NCBI GenBank assembly: GCA_945873305.1 | Contig: CAMCCX010000020.1 | Coordinates: 1 to 39,016 of the forward strand | Origin: Akkermansia muciniphila | Lineage (GTDB): Bacteria > Verrucomicrobiota > Verrucomicrobiia > Verrucomicrobiales > Akkermansiaceae | Reading direction: 5' to 3' | DNA length: 39,016 nt | Shown here: piece by piece, positions 34,713 through 39,016 of the stretch | Numbering within the stretch: position 1 is the stretch's first letter | Layout: every line of letters begins with the position of its first letter | Notes under the pieces: model-generated | Seen by the model: the letters and a program-made list of their open reading frames with translations, nothing else | What the model was told of the DNA's origin: nothing | The model's database searches: none | Made by a program: the position numbers and the translations under genes

Positions 34713-37700
34713 TCAGTCCACGACAATGGCCAGCTTCTCCGCAGCGGTGACTTCCACCGGTGCATCCAGGGTGATAAGGACGCGCTTGCCGTTGTGATTG
34801 ATCGATGTTGAAAGAATGGCATCTCCCCGTTTTACGGTCACCTTGGTCCCGCCATCGTGTTCGAGTGCAATGGTGGCGAGAGCGAGCTTGCCGTGGCGGA
34901 CATCGATCTCGGCGGTCATTGTCCCGTCTTCAATGCGTTGGGAGAAAGTCCCCCACCCCTCGGCGGCGACGAACGGGGCCTTGAAGTTTTCCGGCGTGAG
35001 TCTCGGCGCGAATCCGATGTGACGCCGGGGACCGTGGTGTTCGAATCCCGAAATGGCGATGAGCGCGCCGTAGCTGGCCATTGAGCGGGCGTAGTGGTCG
35101 CCACACTCCACTTCATTGAACGGATTGCGTTTGTTGCCATCATAGCGCTCGTCGAGGGTCTTGATGACGGCCATGCCTTCCTTGACCATACCCTCGGCGA
35201 TCATGTGCGCGGCCGCCTGGTATTCGAAACCGTTCATTGTCTCGTTGAGATAACAGGCGAACCCGGAATACACACCGAACGGCAACTCGCGGCCAAGCGC
35301 GTTGGCGGTCATGACCAGACCGCCCTCGCCATCGGTATAATAGGGGCGGCCCTTGGGATCGGCCTGCGCGTCGAAGGCATCAAGGTTGCGCGCGAAGTTG
35401 TATTTCCACAACGAGCGCAGCGCGGAGCGGGTGGTGTCCTCGCTGAGCACGCGCCCGAGTCCAACCTGCCACGCCCATCCCTGGCCCATTACTTGATCGA
35501 TGTGGACCGTCTCGTAGGCACCAAGTTTTTTCGGGTTTTCTGGATCCGGGATCTGGATGAACCACTCGCCATTAAAAAGCTTGAAATCCATCGCGGCACG
35601 GCCTTTCTCCGCCCGCTGGCGGCAATCGGCGGCGAAGCTGGTGTCGCCCATCTCCAGTGCCATTTGTTCGCCGGCCATGAGTGCGGCGATGTAGAGGCTG
35701 CTGACCCACGGGATCGATCCGTGCCACGGCTCGTCGAGCGTGGTGAGCATGGGGGTATCCAGTAAGCCGTCGCCGTCCCTGTCGCGCGTGTTGGCGTATT
35801 CAATGGATTGTTTGACGCGAGGCCAGAGGCGCTTGAGGAATTGGTCGTCCGGGTTCGTCTGATGCGCCCGCAACACGGATAGAATCACGCCGCAATGGCC
35901 GTCGATGGCGCTGTCCCCGCCGACCTCGCCGCGGTAGGCCATCGAGCCGTCCGGTTTGAATCCGAAGCCATACCAGACACGTTCGATCACATCCTGTTCG
36001 AGTTCCGGAAATAACCGTGCATGGGCCTGGGCGTAGTGCCAGACGTGGTTCGGATGGCCGGCGCAACTGCGGATCCCTTCGTAGGTGTAAAACCTGCCGT
36101 CCGCGAAACGATAGCAGGTCGGCGATGCCAGGCAGTTGAGGGGGATGATCGTCCGCTCAAGGAACCAGTATGGCAGTGTGGAATCATACCATGTGTCATT
36201 CCAAAGCCGGGTGACCTTGTTGAGACGTCCGGCATTCGCCGCGATGTCGGTTGCCACCTCCGCTGCGTCCTTGAAACGCTTGCCGTAATAATGGCCGGTT
36301 TCGGCGCCTTTCACGGTTTCGATCGAATTGATGAAATGCCAAGCGATGACAAAAGTGGCCGTTCCGGTTGAGGCGGGTGCGAGAGTGAGCGATTGGGTGA
36401 CGCCGCCGAGCAAAGGTTTGCCGGCGGGTGAGGAGGCGATGGCGGGACCTCTGGCAAACACCGACTGATCCGGCACGGGGCCGATCATTGCGCTGCCGCG
36501 ACTGCGGTTTCCGCCGATAGCCGCCAGCGCCATGCTGCCCCAGTCCCGTTGCTTCTCAGGGAGCGATGCGGTGTCGCGGAAAACAATGTGATCCACACTG
36601 ACGTGCCCCCATCCGGCGGTGACACTGTCGATCACCTCGAGTCTGGCGGTTTTCCCGGCCAGCGCGGTGACGTCAAAAGACGCCTCGCGCATCGCGCTGC
36701 TGTTAGGTCCGCCCGCACTCTGCACGACCTGTCCGTCCACCAGCAGGCGGACTGCGGTTTCCGCATGTCCACCGCCGCCGATGAGGAAGGTGATGAATTT
36801 GCGTTCGATGATGAATGGCCTGCTGGTGAGCTTGCCGGTGGCCGCGTCGCGGATGCGCGAGTCATTCGCGGGATCGGGCGGCGTGGTTGGTTCGCCCGGA
36901 GCCGAGGCATGGGAGTTGACCGCCCGTCTGCCTTTCATGCCGATTTCACCCACATGGGCAGGCACGTCCTGTTTTGCGACGGGTCCGGTGCCGAACGCCG
37001 TGCCCTCGACCTCCCAGCCATCGTACGCCGGTTTCTCGAAATCCTCGAACACGATGTCCGCGCGGCTTGATTGCCGCTCCGCTGGATATTCCGCCCTAGT
37101 CACCAGCATGACCGTGCCCTTGTCACGGGTCACATGGTTGGTGCGCAGAATGCCGGGGAACCCGCTGATCGTGTCGATAAGCACCGGGTTTTCCAACCAT
37201 CCGCCTATCTCGACATCCACCTGCTTCGTGCCGGTGTTTTCCACACGGTAACTCATGATGCTGGCGGGATAACTTGAATCGTCGAAGTTCAACGGGGAAA
37301 ATGGTGAGTGACCGTCCAGGCTCACTTTGACGGGGCAATCCGGGTCGGAGTAGGTGACGGATCCGAAAGGATAGGCACCAGTGAACACGACGTCTTTCCA
37401 ACCCTTACGGTCGAGGGTGCGGAACTGTTCCTTGCCGTCGATCTTGAGTTTGAGAGCGAAGCCCTGCGCGAACGGAGACGGTTGGTCCCTCACTGGTTCC
37501 ACATAATTGCCGCCTTGCCAGGCTCCGAGCCCTTGGGGAAGCCCGTGCCACGAGCGGTTCTTGTATTGGATCTGCCGCGGTTTCACGCCGTTGAGCGGGC
37601 GGTTGAAAATGTCCCAGTTCCATAGTTTCCCGTCGCCGCCGAGATAGACCAGGCCTCCGGTGGTGATGCCGCCGACGGGCATGCCGATGTTCATCAGGGC

Positions 37701-37895
37701 CTCGCCGGTGTAGCTCCTCGGAGCGCCGCGCTCGAACAACGATCGCTCCCACTCCGGGGACAATTTCTTGTCGTCGGGGATGACAGCCGACCACTTTTCA
37801 GTCGGTTGTTTTTTGAACCCAACTGCTGTTTCAGCGGCGGGAAGCGCGGGCAACGCGCAAATAACTGTTAGCAAGAAGATGGAAAGTCGTGTCAT
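34713..37895 (-). CDS. GH116-family glycosidase with inserted beta-sandwich domain
   Basis: If started at its own ATG (37895), this is a 1060-residue protein with a signal peptide ([21 protein letters not shown]). The GH116 N-terminal domain has [24 protein letters not shown]. The C-terminal (alpha/alpha)6 domain of the DUF608/GBA2 type has [36 protein letters not shown] and [19 protein letters not shown] foreign-looking domain (36573-37060) with [35 protein letters not shown] and [12 protein letters not shown] sits inside the N-terminal part; it resembles the beta-sandwich of bacterial GH32 levanase-type enzymes. GH116 enzymes cleave beta-glucosides, xylosides or glucosaminides. No stop codon separates this gene from rhaM upstream (see findings). 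Confidence 0.85.
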   Translation of the reverse strand: MTRLSIFLLTVICALPALPAAETAVGFKKQPTEKWSAVIPDDKKLSPEWERSLFERGAPRSYTGEALMNIGMPVGGITTGGLVYLGGDGKLWNWDIFNRPLNGVKPRQIQYKNRSWHGLPQGLGAWQGGNYVEPVRDQPSPFAQGFALKLKIDGKEQFRTLDRKGWKDVVFTGAYPFGSVTYSDPDCPVKVSLDGHSPFSPLNFDDSSYPASIMSYRVENTGTKQVDVEIGGWLENPVLIDTISGFPGILRTNHVTRDKGTVMLVTRAEYPAERQSSRADIVFEDFEKPAYDGWEVEGTAFGTGPVAKQDVPAHVGEIGMKGRRAVNSHASAPGEPTTPPDPANDSRIRDAATGKLTSRPFIIERKFITFLIGGGGHAETAVRLLVDGQVVQSAGGPNSSAMREASFDVTALAGKTARLEVIDSVTAGWGHVSVDHIVFRDTASLPEKQRDWGSMALAAIGGNRSRGSAMIGPVPDQSVFARGPAIASSPAGKPLLGGVTQSLTLAPASTGTATFVIAWHFINSIETVKGAETGHYYGKRFKDAAEVATDIAANAGRLNKVTRLWNDTWYDSTLPYWFLERTIIPLNCLASPTCYRFADGRFYTYEGIRSCAGHPNHVWHYAQAHARLFPELEQDVIERVWYGFGFKPDGSMAYRGEVGGDSAIDGHCGVILSVLRAHQTNPDDQFLKRLWPRVKQSIEYANTRDRDGDGLLDTPMLTTLDEPWHGSIPWVSSLYIAALMAGEQMALEMGDTSFAADCRQRAEKGRAAMDFKLFNGEWFIQIPDPENPKKLGAYETVHIDQVMGQGWAWQVGLGRVLSEDTTRSALRSLWKYNFARNLDAFDAQADPKGRPYYTDGEGGLVMTANALGRELPFGVYSGFACYLNETMNGFEYQAAAHMIAEGMVKEGMAVIKTLDERYDGNKRNPFNEVECGDHYARSMASYGALIAISGFEHHGPRRHIGFAPRLTPENFKAPFVAAEGWGTFSQRIEDGTMTAEIDVRHGKLALATIALEHDGGTKVTVKRGDAILSTSINHNGKRVLITLDAPVEVTAAEKLAIVVD

Positions 37896-37934
37896 GAAAT
37901 TGTTTGGAGTGGATTGACCGCTTCCGCTTCGCCA

Positions 37935-38249
37935 CGCGAGGTGAAACACCTCCCGCATTGGCGCGCTAACCGGACTGTGGTCGGGATGCGAGGGCATGAC
38001 GTCGGCCATGTGCTTCCACCATCTTTGACAGACCTCGGTCGAGGCGATGGCCGCCCATTGTTCCTCGTCTTCAATCTCCGCGTAAGCGAAGAGCATTCGC
38101 GTCCCGGGATCGAGAAAGATCGAGTAGTTCGACACGCCATGTTCCTTGAGCATCTTCTCCAGCTCGGGCCAGATGGGGTTGTGGCGTTGTTCGTATTCCT
38201 GTTCAGCGCCGGCGTTCACCGACATGACGAAGGCTTTGCGGAGTTTCAT
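37935..38249 (-). CDS. rhaM: L-rhamnose mutarotase, stop codon replaced by Trp codon
   Basis: This 105-residue segment is a complete RhaM, closely like E. coli Yii[23 protein letters not shown] with Tyr19 and His23 as likely active-site residues, [13 protein letters not shown] with the conserved Trp pair, and the ending [13 protein letters not shown]. It interconverts alpha and beta L-rhamnose in the cytosol and supports rhamnose catabolism. The family ends at EVF-x-L-x; here the next codon is TGG (37932-37934), one base from TGA or TAG, and the frame continues into the GH116 signal peptide. Start ATG 38249 overlaps the sulfatase stop by 4 nt (ATGA), so the two are translationally coupled. 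Confidence 0.88.
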
Positions 38250-38866
38250 GAGTCTGTTTTCCCGTGGTATAATGGAGCGGACCTGCCCGAGTTTGCTTTT
38301 CCTGTTGACCTGGCGCCCTGATGGGTGACCTCTTTTGCCGGGGTGCCTTCACCGTTTCTCTTCAGATATGTTGGACGGAACACCTTGACCGGCGCGCCCT
38401 CGGGCAAGGCACGGAAGCGCTGCCACGCCTGCCGCGTGGCCGGATCGTTTTCGACGGGCAGCGGGATCTCCCGCAGATACAACTCGAAGCGCTTGCGGGC
38501 GGCGACGATTTCCGGGTCTTCAGACTCGCTCACGTCACGGTATTCGTCGCGATTGGCCGCGCCGCGGGTGTCATGGAATCGCCCGCGGCCGTCGAGCAGC
38601 CAGTTGCGATCGCGCACCCAGCGGGCGTTGTTCATGGCCATGCGGATCGTCTCGCGCGGGGTGAAGGGCTCGCCAAGCAGATAGGGGGCGAAACCGTGGC
38701 CGTCGGTGTTCATCGCACTGCGATACCCCGCGAGTTGCGCGAAGGTCGGCCAGAAATCCGTGAAATCCACCAGCACATCGCTCGAACCGCGCGGTTTGAC
38801 GGGTCCCCCGCCCACCACGAACGGAACGCGGATCCCGTCGTCGCGGTCGTAGCTGTTTTTGTCCAT
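38246..38866 (-). pseudogene. Sulfatase, C-terminal fragment only
   Basis: The 206 residues from ATG 38866 match the last part of arylsulfatase-A-type enzymes: GIRVPFVVGGGPVKPRGSSDVLVDFTDFWPTFAQLAG, then the NTDGHGFAPYLLG and ETIRMAMNNARWVRDRNWLLDG segments. The N-terminal half, with the Cys/Ser-x-P-x-R formylglycine site, is missing. Family-like sequence continues upstream of the ATG for perhaps a dozen codons (NGKKNFPRNKV), then an in-frame TAA appears at about 38904-38906. The gene was therefore cut by a rearrangement. As it stands it cannot be an active sulfatase. It is linked to rhaM by a 4-nt overlap. Confidence 0.8.
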
Positions 38867-38894
38867 GACCTTGTTGCGGGGGAAATTTTTCTTT

Positions 38895-39016
38895 CCGTTA
38901 AATTGTTAAAATCTCATCAGGCTGGCTGATGGACATTCGATAGGAGAATCCGATCTCACCTGCAAGCTCCGAATGCACTCCCGCGCTGGGAAGGGCCGGT
39001 GGAGCCGACGAGGAGC
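38895..39016. other. Unassigned DNA beyond the sulfatase breakpoint
   Basis: Sequence changes character near 38895-38910, with an AT-rich stretch TTAAATTGTTAAAATCTCA and then GC-rich DNA to the window edge. Read on the minus strand, one frame is open from the edge and ends with IGFSYRMSISQPDEILTI-stop, another with SPIECPSASLMRF-stop. I do not recognise either. It may be the end of an insertion sequence or of another gene; no terminal inverted repeat can be established from one end. Confidence 0.35.

Noticed and set aside
38867-39016. Calling a named insertion sequence at the window edge
   Set aside because: Only about 120 bp are visible, with no transposase motif and no second end for comparison.

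Overview
The window is GC-rich and gene-dense. Gene content suggests a heterotroph of the Verrucomicrobiota (Luteolibacter/Akkermansiaceae-like). Pointers are the MoxR/DUF58/VWA membrane operon interleaved with ABC-2 genes, a Gld/Nos-type ABC operon with GldG-like and DUF4340 proteins, SHD1-like domains, very large GFxL-type prepilins, DUF6786/GH116/GH78/sulfatase carbohydrate genes, and several dispersed intergenic repeat families. This is inference from gene content; no rRNA or tRNA is visible.

Region 1 (1-11095, all + strand) is a tightly packed operon: the MoxR AAA+ ATPase 3' end, an exported membrane protein, an ABC ATPase and permease, a DUF58 protein, a secreted alpha/beta hydrolase, a BatA-type VWA protein and a second protein with two VWA-like segments. 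Several junctions are 4-nt ATGA overlaps. Region 2 (11279-15778) has smc, a strong terminator, and a convergent Lon-substrate-domain gene. Region 3 (15941-21581) is a Gld-like ABC operon (ATPase, permease, GldG-like, DUF4340) followed by a small SHD1-like exported protein. Region 4 (21638-23806) is ligA.

Region 5 (23807-26323) is a scar-rich junction: a 63-bp tandem repeat, a small conserved gene, a diverged second copy of the last 99 bp of ligA, a VapBC-type toxin-antitoxin pair with a palindromic operator, and a giant prepilin gene cut off exactly behind the toxin. Region 6 (26405-39016) holds one more prepilin and a carbohydrate locus: a five-bladed-propeller glycosidase, a GPH-family sugar symporter, a GH78 alpha-L-rhamnosidase, a DUF6786-like exported protein, a GH116 glycosidase, L-rhamnose mutarotase and a broken sulfatase. 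Together these point to use of a sulfated, rhamnose-containing glycan. rhaM has lost its stop codon and reads in frame into the signal peptide of the GH116 gene. The sulfatase has lost its N-terminal half at a junction with unidentified DNA at the window edge.

The first two thirds look like chromosomal core; the last third looks like accessory catabolic DNA. None of the + strand genes examined has a clear Shine-Dalgarno; their leaders are pyrimidine/C-rich.
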